A stretch of 64,000 bases of DNA from Duganella sp. CF517 (lineage in GTDB: Bacteria > Pseudomonadota > Gammaproteobacteria > Burkholderiales > Burkholderiaceae_D): assembly GCF_900110275.1 (NCBI RefSeq), contig NZ_FODC01000003.1, forward strand, positions 682,001 to 746,000. Reading direction: 5' to 3'. The notes below the pieces were generated by a model. The model searched no databases, had not been told where the DNA came from, and saw nothing but the letters and a program-made list of their open reading frames with translations. Both the position numbers and the translations under genes were made by a program. Below are positions 1 to 8,280 of this stretch, one piece after another (the first letter of the stretch is position 1; every line of letters begins with the position of its first letter).

Positions 1-366
1 GGCATCCTTGCGCGCCACGGCGTAGCGCTCGTGGCGCTCGTCGAGCTTGACGGCGACGCCGCCGTGCGGCGGCCGGGTCAGCGCGGGTCTGGAGGCGGCG
101 GCTGCGGCGGCGGCGGCCTTGGGCGGAACGATCAATGCGGTCGCCTGCCCGGCCGTCGGCGCGGTCAGCTTGCCGGTGGTCGGGTCCTTGTAGGCCGTCA
201 TGCCGGCACGCGGCGGCGGCGCCGCTCGCCCGGACTCTGGCGCGGGCTGCGCGACAACAGTTACGTTGGGAAATTCCATGACGCCGTTGGCGGCTGGCGG
301 AGAGGCGGTGGCGCTGCAACTGGCGGCCGCGCCAAGCAGTCCCGCCAGAAGTTTAGTCAGGTTCAT
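1..366 (-). CDS. Putative lipoprotein, 3' end beyond window edge
   Basis: Only the first 122 codons are in the window and the frame is open at base 1. The ATG at 364-366 has AAAGGG eight bases upstream. Residues 3-16 are a short hydrophobic signal segment followed by Cys17 (AASC, a slightly weak lipobox), so a lipid-anchored periplasmic or outer-membrane protein is likely. The rest is rich in Ala and Pro. Residues 56-71 (MTAYKDPTTGKLTAPT) resemble the short motif of the 'post-PEP-CTERM-1' proteins of exosortase-containing betaproteobacteria; this is recalled, not searched. The function is unknown. Confidence 0.6.
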   Translation of the reverse strand, partial: MNLTKLLAGLLGAAASCSATASPPAANGVMEFPNVTVVAQPAPESGRAAPPPRAGMTAYKDPTTGKLTAPTAGQATALIVPPKAAAAAAAASRPALTRPPHGGVAVKLDERHERYAVARKDA

Positions 367-520
367 ATCAAGCCCTTTGGTAAGAACGTCGAATCGAACA
401 AAAACCATGGGTATGGTTCAACTTGCCTCAGTTAGACGAGGCACAGCTCGATTTGGTTCCACTTCAGGCTGGTAGGATTTCCTGATCCAGTTCAATACGT
501 GAACGGCGGTTTGGACGACG

Positions 521-910
521 TCAGGCGACGCTGGTATCGATGCGCACGCCGCTTTTCAAGGTCAACGTCACTGGCGTCTTCTCGGCGATTTCGGCCATGC
601 GGGCTTTTTGCTCGGGGTCGAGCGCGCCGTGGAAAGTCAGCACGCGCTTGATGCGCAGGGCGCCGTCGTCGGCGGGCGCCAGGTGCAGCGCGACGTCGAC
701 CGCCTCCATCGGCCACTGCTTGCGGTCGGCGTACATGCGCAAGGTGATCGCGGTGCAGGAGGCCAATCCGGCCAGGATGAAATCATACGGCGCCGGACCG
801 GCGTTGGCGCCGCCGTTGCGCGGTGGTTCGTCGCCGGTCAGCGCGTGGCCGCCGACCTCGATCGATGTCTTATAAATATCCCTGCCGATGCGTGCGACGC
901 CTTGTGCCAT
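521..910 (-). CDS. OsmC family protein
   Basis: A 129-residue protein of the OsmC/Ohr fold. These are small cytosolic dimers that often reduce organic or fatty acid hydroperoxides through a pair of cysteines. The typical core is visible: a Gly-rich turn (PPRNGGANAGPAPYDFILAG) followed by the helix with Cys at LASCTAITLRMYA. No second Cys is visible, so it matches the one-Cys YhfA-like group better than a classical two-Cys peroxidase, and peroxidase activity is uncertain. The ATG at 908-910 was chosen because AAGGAG lies seven bases upstream; an ATG six bases earlier is too close to it. The gene stands alone. Confidence 0.85.
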   Translation of the reverse strand: MAQGVARIGRDIYKTSIEVGGHALTGDEPPRNGGANAGPAPYDFILAGLASCTAITLRMYADRKQWPMEAVDVALHLAPADDGALRIKRVLTFHGALDPEQKARMAEIAEKTPVTLTLKSGVRIDTSVA

Positions 911-985
911 GGTCATTCTCCTTGGCGCCATTTTAACGCGCCCGCCGTACTCGAGCGACACGATTCGGCTCCGCCAAAAGACAGA

Positions 986-1075
986 CCGGGGTCAAGTCTG
1001 TCATTCGGACACGAGCCCATCCAAGATCGCGCTTCGATGGACCAGCCCGTGTCCGAATGACAGACTTGACCCCGG
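986..1075. repeat. Perfect 28-bp inverted repeat (dispersed-repeat type)
   Basis: Arms 986-1013 and 1048-1075 are exact reverse complements around a 34-base loop. The loop contains a smaller CCATC/GATGG pair. The arm begins CCGGGGTCAAGTCTGTC. The element lies in the 335-bp space between the divergent OsmC and TonB-receptor genes. Nothing else in that space looks coding; only weak AT-rich promoter-like stretches occur near 1150-1195. A related short GGGGTCA hairpin occurs at 21967-21987, so a dispersed REP-like family is likely. Confidence 0.8.
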
Positions 1076-1245
1076 CAGCGTGGCCCGGGTTTTGGCGGGA
1101 GCGCCGGGAAACAACGGTTTGCTTGTTTGCGCAAGCTTCATATTGGTAAAGATTTGTAAATGGCAATATTCGGCATGGGCCTTCTGTAAAATAGCAGGCT
1201 TCCGACATCATATAAGACGGCGCCGCCCGGCGGCCCGCCAGCCTC

Positions 1246-3531
1246 ATGCAAAAGAAGCAGAAGAAACTCCTGTCCCAGTGCCTCACCGTCGGCTCGCTCG
1301 GCGTGCTGCTGGCAGCGCCGCTCGGCGCCGTGGCACAAACCACGGCTGAGAAACCGGCCGCCAAGCCGGCCGCCACCACGGCCGCGCCCGCGAAGGACGC
1401 GGCCGTCGTGCCGTCCGTCACCGTCGCCGGCGAGCGCCCGACCAACCGCATCGACCGCCAGGTGTACGACGTCAAATCCGACGTCTCGAGCTCCAACGGC
1501 ACCGCCGCCGACGCGCTCAACAACGTGCCATCGGTCGCCGTCGATCCGGACGGCACCGTCACCTTGCGCGGCAGCAGCAATGTGCAAATCCTGGTCGACG
1601 GCAAGCCGTCGGCCATGCTGCAAGGCGAGAACCGCGGCGCGGCGCTGCAGGCGATGGGCGCCGACGATATCGAATCGGTCGAGGTCATCAACAACCCCGG
1701 CGCGCAGTTCGGCAACGAGGGCGGCGGCGGCCCCATCCTCAACCTGGTGATGCGCCGCAACCGCAAGCCGGGCGGCTTCGGCACCGTCAACGCCAACGCC
1801 GGCAAGGACGGCCGCTACAACAGCGCCGTCAACGGCAGCTACAACGAGGGCGCGTGGGGCTTCCAGGGCGGCCTCAACGTGCGCCACGACGGTCGCGACT
1901 CCACCGCCGAGGTCAGCCGCGACCGCCTCGATCCGTCCACCGGCCAGTTCGTCCACAGCAGCCAGTCGTCGGTCGGCAAGGGCCTCAACGACATGGTCGG
2001 CGCCAACGGCACCGTGAGCTACAACCTCAACCAGACCGACACGCTGACCGGCAGCGCCTCCTACAACGGCCGCACCAACGACCAGCGCGGCACCGACCGC
2101 TACCTCAACGGCGCCACCGCGTTCAGCCCGGCCCGCGACTACGTGCGCACGACCGCGCGCGAAGGGGACAGTAAGAACTACAGCTGGGGCGGACGTTACG
2201 ACCACAAAGGCGAGCTGCCGGGCGAGTCGCTGAAGATCGACCTGCGCGTGTCCTCGTCGGACAACGAGAACGACAGCCACTACGCCAACGATTACGCCAC
2301 GCCGGGCTTGGCCGACACGCGCGCCTTCCAGCACAGCGACACCACCATCAAGGTGGTCGATTTCACCGGCGACTACGAGCGGCCGCTGTGGGGCGGCTCG
2401 GCCAAAGCAGGCTACAAGGCCGCCAGCACCAAAAGCACGTTCGACACCCTGTACACCGACATCGATCCATTGACGTCGGCCGCCATCGTCAACCCGGCGC
2501 GCACAAACCGCTTCGAAGTCGATGAGACGGTGCTGGCGTTGTACGGCTCCTACCAGATGCGCCTGAGCGAAAACTGGGGCGCGCTGGCCGGCCTGCGCAC
2601 CGAGTACACCGACATCGACATCCGCCAGATCACCAGCGGCACGGAAGACAAGAACAGCTACGTCAACTTCATTCCAAGCCTGTTCGCGACCTACAAGGTC
2701 AACGACACGGCCAATATGCGCTTCGCCTACGCGCGCCGCATCCGCCGTCCCGGCGCCAACGACCTCAATCCCTACCAGGTCTACCGCGATGAATTCAACG
2801 TCTCGGCCGGCAATCCGCAGCTGATGCCGACCAAGACCGATTCGTTCGAAGTGGGCTACGAGACCAAGGTCGCCGGCCTGGAAACCAATCTGCGCGCCTA
2901 CTACCGCGAGGATTCGGACGCCATCGTCGACTACCGCTACTTCATCGCCAACAACGTGCTGCTGACGACCAAGCAAAACGGCGAAGGCAGCCACTCGAGC
3001 GGCCTGGAATTCACCGTCAGCGGCAAGCTGCTGCCCAACCTGACGATCAACACCAGCGGCAACCTGGCGCGCAGCCAGCAGCGCTCGCAGGACGACACCG
3101 GTGTGTACAGCACGCGCACCGCCAATTCGCTCAGCGGCCGGCTGCGGCTGAACTACCAGTACAGCGCCGCCACGCAGATGCAGATGGCGCTGCAGATGAT
3201 GGGCAAGACCTTGTCCGGCCAGGGCTACCGCTCGCCGAACCGCACGCTCAATCTGAGCGCGCGCCACGCGCTGACGCCGCAACTAAGCCTGGTGGCCAAC
3301 GTCACCGACGTGCTGGATAAGAACAAGATGGAGACGGTCATCAACAGCAGCACCCTGCGCGAAACAAGCACCCGGCGCTTCGATGGCCGCGTATTCTACG
3401 TGGGATTGTCATACCGCTTCGGTGGCCCCGGCGGTTCGTCGTCCGAGCGCGAAGGCGGCGGTTTCGGACCGCGCATGGGTCCGGGCGGCCCGGGCGGACC
3501 TGGCCCCGGCGGCGGTCCACCGGGCGCCTGA
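1246..3531 (+). CDS. TonB-dependent receptor / outer membrane beta-barrel protein
   Basis: A 761-residue outer-membrane protein with a cleavable signal peptide (residues 1-31, ending GAVAQ) and an Ala/Pro/Lys-rich linker. A plug domain follows: TAADALNNVPSVAVDPDGTVTLRGSSNVQILVDGKPS is split here as plug start near residue 92 and the ILVDGKPS motif near 115. The long Asn/Tyr-rich barrel is of the OMP_b-brl_3 type found in TonB-linked receptors. The last canonical strand ends near FYVGLSYRF. Unusually, about 36 Gly/Pro-rich residues follow the position where such barrels normally stop. No Shine-Dalgarno sequence is obvious; this start was taken because it gives a clean signal peptide. The substrate is unknown and no Fur-type site is seen upstream. 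Confidence 0.85.
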   Translation: MQKKQKKLLSQCLTVGSLGVLLAAPLGAVAQTTAEKPAAKPAATTAAPAKDAAVVPSVTVAGERPTNRIDRQVYDVKSDVSSSNGTAADALNNVPSVAVDPDGTVTLRGSSNVQILVDGKPSAMLQGENRGAALQAMGADDIESVEVINNPGAQFGNEGGGGPILNLVMRRNRKPGGFGTVNANAGKDGRYNSAVNGSYNEGAWGFQGGLNVRHDGRDSTAEVSRDRLDPSTGQFVHSSQSSVGKGLNDMVGANGTVSYNLNQTDTLTGSASYNGRTNDQRGTDRYLNGATAFSPARDYVRTTAREGDSKNYSWGGRYDHKGELPGESLKIDLRVSSSDNENDSHYANDYATPGLADTRAFQHSDTTIKVVDFTGDYERPLWGGSAKAGYKAASTKSTFDTLYTDIDPLTSAAIVNPARTNRFEVDETVLALYGSYQMRLSENWGALAGLRTEYTDIDIRQITSGTEDKNSYVNFIPSLFATYKVNDTANMRFAYARRIRRPGANDLNPYQVYRDEFNVSAGNPQLMPTKTDSFEVGYETKVAGLETNLRAYYREDSDAIVDYRYFIANNVLLTTKQNGEGSHSSGLEFTVSGKLLPNLTINTSGNLARSQQRSQDDTGVYSTRTANSLSGRLRLNYQYSAATQMQMALQMMGKTLSGQGYRSPNRTLNLSARHALTPQLSLVANVTDVLDKNKMETVINSSTLRETSTRRFDGRVFYVGLSYRFGGPGGSSSEREGGGFGPRMGPGGPGGPGPGGGPPGA

Positions 3532-3560
3532 TGGCCGGGTCCATCGCCGAGTCCATTGAG

Positions 3561-3591
3561 GCGTGTCGCCAAGTCGAAACGGGCGACACGC
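3561..3591. terminator. Bidirectional terminator-like hairpin
   Basis: A perfect 10-bp stem (GCGTGTCGCC / GGCGACACGC) with an 11-base loop, between the convergent receptor gene and binding-protein gene. There is no strong T run, so termination would be weak or Rho-assisted. Confidence 0.5.
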
Positions 3592-3598
3592 TATCGTC

Positions 3599-4777
3599 TT
3601 ACTTCACCACCGCCAGCTTCTCGCGCGTGGCGTTCTTGAACGTGTAGATGGTCAGCACGCCGTCCTTGACGTCGCCGCGCGCGTCGAACGCGATATTGCC
3701 GGTCACGCCCTTGTACTGGATCTTCGCCAGCTCCGGCAGGTACTTGGCCGGATCGGGCGAGCCGGCCTTGCGCATCGCCGCCACCATCGTCATCAACGCG
3801 TCGTAGGTGTAAGGCGCGTAGGTCTGCACCTCGATCCCGTAACGCTTCTTGTAGGCGACGCGGAAATCGGCCATGCCCTTTTCCTGCGACGGCTCCACCC
3901 CGCCCGCCTCCGCGCAAATCACCTGCCCGTCGCTCATCGCGTTGCCCGCCAACCGCGGCACCGAGTCCGAGCACATGCCGTCGCCGCCCATGAACTTGAT
4001 CGGGATCGCCAGTTGCTTCATCTGGCGCAGCATCGGGCCGGCCACGGCGTCCATGCCGCCGAAGAAAATCATATCCGGCTTGGTCGCCTTGACCGCCGTC
4101 AGGATGGCGCTGAAGTCGGTGGCCTTGTCGTTGGTGAACTGGGTCGACACGATGCTCGAGCCGGACGCCGCCCCGCCCCGCTTGACGTTCTTGATGAATT
4201 CATCGGCCAGTCCCTTGCCGTAGGCGGTGCGGTCGTCGATGACGGCGATGCGCTTGGCCTTGACCTGCTGCATGGCGTAGCGGGCCAGCGCGGCGCCCAG
4301 TTGCTCGTCGTTGGCGACGTTGCGGAACGTGGTGTTGTAGCGCTGGCGCGTGTACTGCGGATTGCTGGCCGACGGCGAGATCTGCGGAATACCGGCGTCG
4401 TAGTAAATACGCGAAGCCGGAATCGAAGTGCCGGAGGTTTCGTGCCCGATCACGCCCTGCACTTTGGCGTCCACCAGTTTTTGCGCGGCGGCCGTGGCCT
4501 GCTTCGGATCGGCGGCGTCGTCTTCCGCCTGCAGCACGATCTTGTACTTTTTGCCGCCGATGGCCACGCCCTTGGCGTTAAGCTCATCGACCGCCATGCG
4601 GGCGCCGTTTTCGTTGTCCTTGCCCAGGTGGGCGATGGGGCCGGAAGTGGCAGCGACGTGACCGATTTTAATGATGTCTTCGGCCTGCGCGGCCGGCGCG
4701 CCGGCGGCCAGTACCAGCGCCACGACGCCAGCGCTGGTCGTTGTTTTTAATACAGTAGCTTTTGTTGGGAACTTCAT
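3599..4777 (-). CDS. Branched-chain amino acid ABC transporter, periplasmic binding protein
   Basis: A 392-residue LivJ/LivK-type periplasmic receptor (peripla_BP_6 family). The signal peptide covers residues 1-32 (...GAPAAQAE) and the mature protein opens with DIIKIGHVAATSGPIAHLGKD, typical of this family. Later landmarks are VIGHETSGTSIPAS and IAVIDDRTAYGKGLADEF. The ATG at 4775-4777 has GAGG upstream and gives a proper signal peptide; longer in-frame starts would bury it. No permease or ATPase gene adjoins, so it probably works with a transporter encoded elsewhere. It is divergent from the aminotransferase-like gene across a 123-bp shared promoter region. Confidence 0.9.
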   Translation of the reverse strand: MKFPTKATVLKTTTSAGVVALVLAAGAPAAQAEDIIKIGHVAATSGPIAHLGKDNENGARMAVDELNAKGVAIGGKKYKIVLQAEDDAADPKQATAAAQKLVDAKVQGVIGHETSGTSIPASRIYYDAGIPQISPSASNPQYTRQRYNTTFRNVANDEQLGAALARYAMQQVKAKRIAVIDDRTAYGKGLADEFIKNVKRGGAASGSSIVSTQFTNDKATDFSAILTAVKATKPDMIFFGGMDAVAGPMLRQMKQLAIPIKFMGGDGMCSDSVPRLAGNAMSDGQVICAEAGGVEPSQEKGMADFRVAYKKRYGIEVQTYAPYTYDALMTMVAAMRKAGSPDPAKYLPELAKIQYKGVTGNIAFDARGDVKDGVLTIYTFKNATREKLAVVK

Positions 4778-4900
4778 ACAATCCTCGTTGGTTAACTTGG
4801 CAAGGATAACATCCGGAACCAGTCTCTGCATTCCGTGCGTTGCTGCTGGTATAACTGAAGTAAAATAATTCATCGAAACATTTGCTTCAGGGATATCAAT

Positions 4901-6052
4901 ATGGAAATTTCCCAACGCATCGCGCGTTCCAGGCCGTTGGCGACAACGGCCATGCATGGGCGGGTCGCCGCCATGAAGGCGCGCGGCGAGGATGTGGTCG
5001 ATTTTTCCATCGCGATATCGCATTTCCAGGTGCCGGAGGCGGTGCTCGAAGCCACCCGCGAAGCCCTGTGCCAGCCGTCGCTGGCCTACACGGAGGTCGT
5101 CGGCGACGCCGCGATCCGCGCCCGGCTCGCCGCCAAGGTCGTCAACGAGAACGGCATCGACGCCGCACCGGCCGAGATCCTGGTCACCAACGGCGCCAAG
5201 CAGGCGCTGTACCAGGCTTTATATGTGATGGCCGATCCCGGCGACCGCGTGATCATCTTCAAGCCGCACTGGCCCGCCTACGTGGCGGCCAGCAAACTGC
5301 TGGGACTCGAGCCGGTGCTGGTCGACCTGCCCGCCGCGATCACCACCGAACTGCTCGACAGCCTGCCGCCGGCCAAGGTCCTGTTGATCAACAATCCGCA
5401 CAACCCGACCGGCGCGGTGCTGGCCGCCGCCGAAATCGACTGCATCGGCGCCTGGCTCGAACGCACCGGCACCCACGCCATCGTCGACGAGAGCTACGAA
5501 AAGCTGATTTTCGACGGCGCGCATATCAGCCTGGCCGCGCGCTTCGACTGGCGCGGGATCGGCGTCGTCACGCTGTTCTCGGCCTCGCAAAGCTACGCCA
5601 TGATGGGCTGGCGCGCCGGCTTCGCGGTGGCGCCGGCCAACCTGGTATCGGCGATGGAAGCGCTGCAAGGCCCGATCACCGCCGCTACGCCGATGCTGAT
5701 TCAGCTGGCGATGGCCGCGGCGTTCGAATCGGGCGAACCGCGCGCGATGCTGGCCGATTACCGCGCGCGCCGCGATCTGGTGCTCGACCTGACGGCCGGC
5801 CTGCCGTGGCTGACGATGCGCTGCCCGGCCTCCGGACCGTATCTGTGGGCCGATGTCTCCGCGCTGACGATGGACACCGCCGCGCTGTCCGAGCGGCTGC
5901 TGGCCGAGCGCTCGGTGGCGGTGATGCCGGGCGAGGCGCTGGGCATGCCGGGGCATATCCGTATCGGCTATATTTCGGACGATGTGGCCACGCTGCGGCG
6001 CGGTGTCAGGGCCATCATCGACTTCGGCAACGTGCTGCACCGCGCCCGCTGA
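4901..6052 (+). CDS. Class I/II aminotransferase-fold protein lacking the PLP lysine
   Basis: A 383-residue fold-type I protein close to aspartate/aromatic aminotransferases in length and motifs: Asn in LINNPHNPTGAV, Asp/Tyr in IVDESYEKLIFDG, the Arg of GWRAGF, and the C-terminal substrate-binding Arg in HIRIGYISDD. In active enzymes of this group the motif SK-x-YAMTGWR supplies the lysine that binds PLP. Here it reads ASQSYAMMGWR, with Gln230 (codon CAA, 5588-5590) in the lysine position. Everything else around the cofactor pocket is kept, so the protein is either catalytically dead or has an altered role. AGGGA precedes the ATG. The next gene, a hybrid kinase, begins six bases after the stop codon, so the two are probably co-translated. 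Confidence 0.85.
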   Translation: MEISQRIARSRPLATTAMHGRVAAMKARGEDVVDFSIAISHFQVPEAVLEATREALCQPSLAYTEVVGDAAIRARLAAKVVNENGIDAAPAEILVTNGAKQALYQALYVMADPGDRVIIFKPHWPAYVAASKLLGLEPVLVDLPAAITTELLDSLPPAKVLLINNPHNPTGAVLAAAEIDCIGAWLERTGTHAIVDESYEKLIFDGAHISLAARFDWRGIGVVTLFSASQSYAMMGWRAGFAVAPANLVSAMEALQGPITAATPMLIQLAMAAAFESGEPRAMLADYRARRDLVLDLTAGLPWLTMRCPASGPYLWADVSALTMDTAALSERLLAERSVAVMPGEALGMPGHIRIGYISDDVATLRRGVRAIIDFGNVLHRAR

Positions 6053-6058
6053 TCCGCT

Positions 6059-8263
6059 GTGGCCTTCCTCCTCTTCCAACTCAATAGCCTGCGCAGCCGG
6101 CTGATTCTGCTGGTGGCGCTGGCGATCGCGCCGATCGCGGTGATGACCATCGTCAGCGGCGTGCGCGAACGCCAACACGCCATCCGCGTGGCCGAGGAAA
6201 ACCTGCAGCAGCTGACCAACCTGGCCGCCGCCAACGAGGCGCAATCGATCGAGAGCGCGCGCCAGATCCTGCGCGACCTGGCCAGCGTGCCCGATCTGAT
6301 GGGCGACCAGGCCCATTGCAGCCGCCTGCTGGCCAATATCCACAAACAGAATCCGGACTACGCCAATTTCGGGCTGGTGCAGTTGAACGGCGACGTCACC
6401 TGCACCGCCGTGCCGTCCAAGACCAAGGTCAATCTGGGCGACCGCACGCATTTCCGCCGCGCCGTGCATTTGCGCCGCTTCGTCGCCGGCGGCTACATCT
6501 TCGGCCGCGTGATCCAGAAGCACACCGTCAACCTCACCTATCCGTTGCTCGACGAGGGCCAGCAGGTGCAGGCGGTGGTGTTCGCGGCGCTCGACCTGAC
6601 CAAGCTCGATCGCTTCGTCGCCGACATCCAGCTGCCGCCCGGCTCCCTGCTGATGACGGCCGATTCGGACGGCAACATCATCGCCCGCAAACCCCATCCG
6701 GAGCAGTGGTTCGGCAAACAGGTGTGGCCCGAGATGCGCGCGGCCATGGCCGGCGAGCCGGGAAAGCCGGTGCTGCTGACAGGCCCCGACGGCGTCGAGC
6801 GGCTGCACCGCTTCGCCCGGGTCGGCAACAACGGCCTGTCCGACTACACCGTCACCATCGGCATTCCCGCCAACGACATCACCGCAGTCGCCCGCCGCGA
6901 CCAGAAGCTCGACCTGATGGCGTTGGCGGCCACCCTGATCCTGGCGCTGCTGGCGGCGTGGTTCGTCGGCGATGTGCTGGTGCTGCGCCGGGTCAAGCGG
7001 CTGGCCACCACCGCCAACAGCATCGCCTCCGGCACGCTCGGCGCGCGCAGCGGCATCGCCTACGGCAACGAGGAGATCAGCGAGCTGGCGCGCGCGCTCG
7101 ACGCCATGGCCGCCGCGCTGCAGGAAAAGGAACGGCAGCACCTGCTGGCCGAAACGCAGCTGCGCCAGGCCGACCAGCGCAAGGACGAATTCCTGGCGAT
7201 GCTGGCGCACGAACTGCGCAATCCGCTGGCGCCGATCAGCGCCGGCGCCCAGCTGCTCCAGAGCGGCAACGCCAGCCCGCAGTCGGTCGAACGCACCGCC
7301 GGCATCATCGTGCGCCAGGTTACCCACATGACGCGCCTGGTCGACGACCTGCTCGACGTCTCGCGCGTGACGCGCGGGCTGGTGACCTTGACGCGTGTGC
7401 CGCTGAACGTGGCCGACGTCGTCGCCGACGCCATCGAACAGGCCGACCCGATGATGCGCGCCAAGCAGCACCGCTTCGACCTGGTGCTGCCGGAGACGCC
7501 GTTGCAGGTGATGGGCGACCATAAGCGGCTGGTGCAGGTGCTGGTCAATGTGCTTAACAACGCCGCCAAGTACACGCCGGCCGGTGGCGCCATCCGGCTG
7601 CTGGTGCGCGCCGAGGCGGGCGAAGTCAAGATGGTCATCAGCGACAACGGCATCGGCATGTCGGACGAACTGCGCGGCCGCGTGTTCGAGCTGTTCGCGC
7701 AAGCCGACCGCAATTCCGACCGCTCGCAGGGCGGGCTGGGATTGGGACTGGCGCTGGTCAAGACCCTGGTCGAACTGCATGGCGGCACGGTGGTCGTCGA
7801 CAGCGGCGGCGATCAGAAAGGCAGCACCTTCACCATCAGGCTGCCCGGCACGGTGGGCACGCAGTCGCCGGTGGCGGCCAAGCCGGCGGCCGCGCCGCAA
7901 ACCAGGCTGCGCGTGCTGGTGGTCGACGATAACATCGACGCCGCACAAACCTTGCAGCTGCTGCTGGAGACCGTCGGCCACGAGGTCTTGCTCGCGCATA
8001 CCGCGCACGCGGGACTGGAGATCGCCCAGGCGGTCGCGCCGCAACTGTGCCTGCTCGATATCGGCCTGCCCGACCTGAGCGGCAACGATCTGGCGCGCGG
8101 TTTGCGCAAGCTGCCGCAGACGGCCAACGCCACCCTGGTGGCGGTGACCGGCTACGGGCGCCGCGAGGACCGCGAACTGGCCAAGGACGCGGGCTTCAAC
8201 CACTATTTCGTCAAGCCGGTCGATGTCGACGCCCTGCTGGCGATGATCGCAACACTCCGTTAA
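6059..8263 (+). CDS. Membrane-bound hybrid sensor histidine kinase
   Basis: A 734-residue protein with a GTG start six bases after the aminotransferase-like gene, suggesting translational coupling. In order it has a first membrane segment (about 14-32), a periplasmic Cache-type sensor (about 35-280), a second membrane segment (about 285-305), HAMP, a HisKA domain with His384 (AHELRNPL), an HATPase_c domain with LNNAAKYTP, DNGIGMS and GGLGLGLAL boxes, and a C-terminal receiver with Asp667 (LCLLDIGLPDL), the conserved Thr (VAVTGYG) and Lys (FVKPVD). The receiver is fused to the kinase and no separate response regulator or Hpt gene is nearby, so the output partner is elsewhere. The signal is unknown. 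The Cache domain suggests a small molecule, and pairing with a PLP-fold protein makes an amino acid signal a reasonable guess. Confidence 0.9.
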   Translation: MAFLLFQLNSLRSRLILLVALAIAPIAVMTIVSGVRERQHAIRVAEENLQQLTNLAAANEAQSIESARQILRDLASVPDLMGDQAHCSRLLANIHKQNPDYANFGLVQLNGDVTCTAVPSKTKVNLGDRTHFRRAVHLRRFVAGGYIFGRVIQKHTVNLTYPLLDEGQQVQAVVFAALDLTKLDRFVADIQLPPGSLLMTADSDGNIIARKPHPEQWFGKQVWPEMRAAMAGEPGKPVLLTGPDGVERLHRFARVGNNGLSDYTVTIGIPANDITAVARRDQKLDLMALAATLILALLAAWFVGDVLVLRRVKRLATTANSIASGTLGARSGIAYGNEEISELARALDAMAAALQEKERQHLLAETQLRQADQRKDEFLAMLAHELRNPLAPISAGAQLLQSGNASPQSVERTAGIIVRQVTHMTRLVDDLLDVSRVTRGLVTLTRVPLNVADVVADAIEQADPMMRAKQHRFDLVLPETPLQVMGDHKRLVQVLVNVLNNAAKYTPAGGAIRLLVRAEAGEVKMVISDNGIGMSDELRGRVFELFAQADRNSDRSQGGLGLGLALVKTLVELHGGTVVVDSGGDQKGSTFTIRLPGTVGTQSPVAAKPAAAPQTRLRVLVVDDNIDAAQTLQLLLETVGHEVLLAHTAHAGLEIAQAVAPQLCLLDIGLPDLSGNDLARGLRKLPQTANATLVAVTGYGRREDRELAKDAGFNHYFVKPVDVDALLAMIATLR

Positions 8264-8280
8264 CCCTCAACAGGAACTCC

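Noticed and set aside
424..442. TGCCTC/GAGGCA stem between the OsmC and lipoprotein genes
   Set aside because: Six-base stem with eight-base loop and no T run; too weak to call a terminator.
1138..3282. 714-codon open frame antisense to the TonB receptor
   Set aside because: Low-complexity Arg/Ala/Val/Gly composition typical of the reverse frame of GC-rich genes, with no motif; the + strand frame is a clear receptor.
5219..8203. 994-codon open frame antisense to the aminotransferase-like and kinase genes
   Set aside because: Gln/His/Arg-rich shadow spanning two unrelated real genes.
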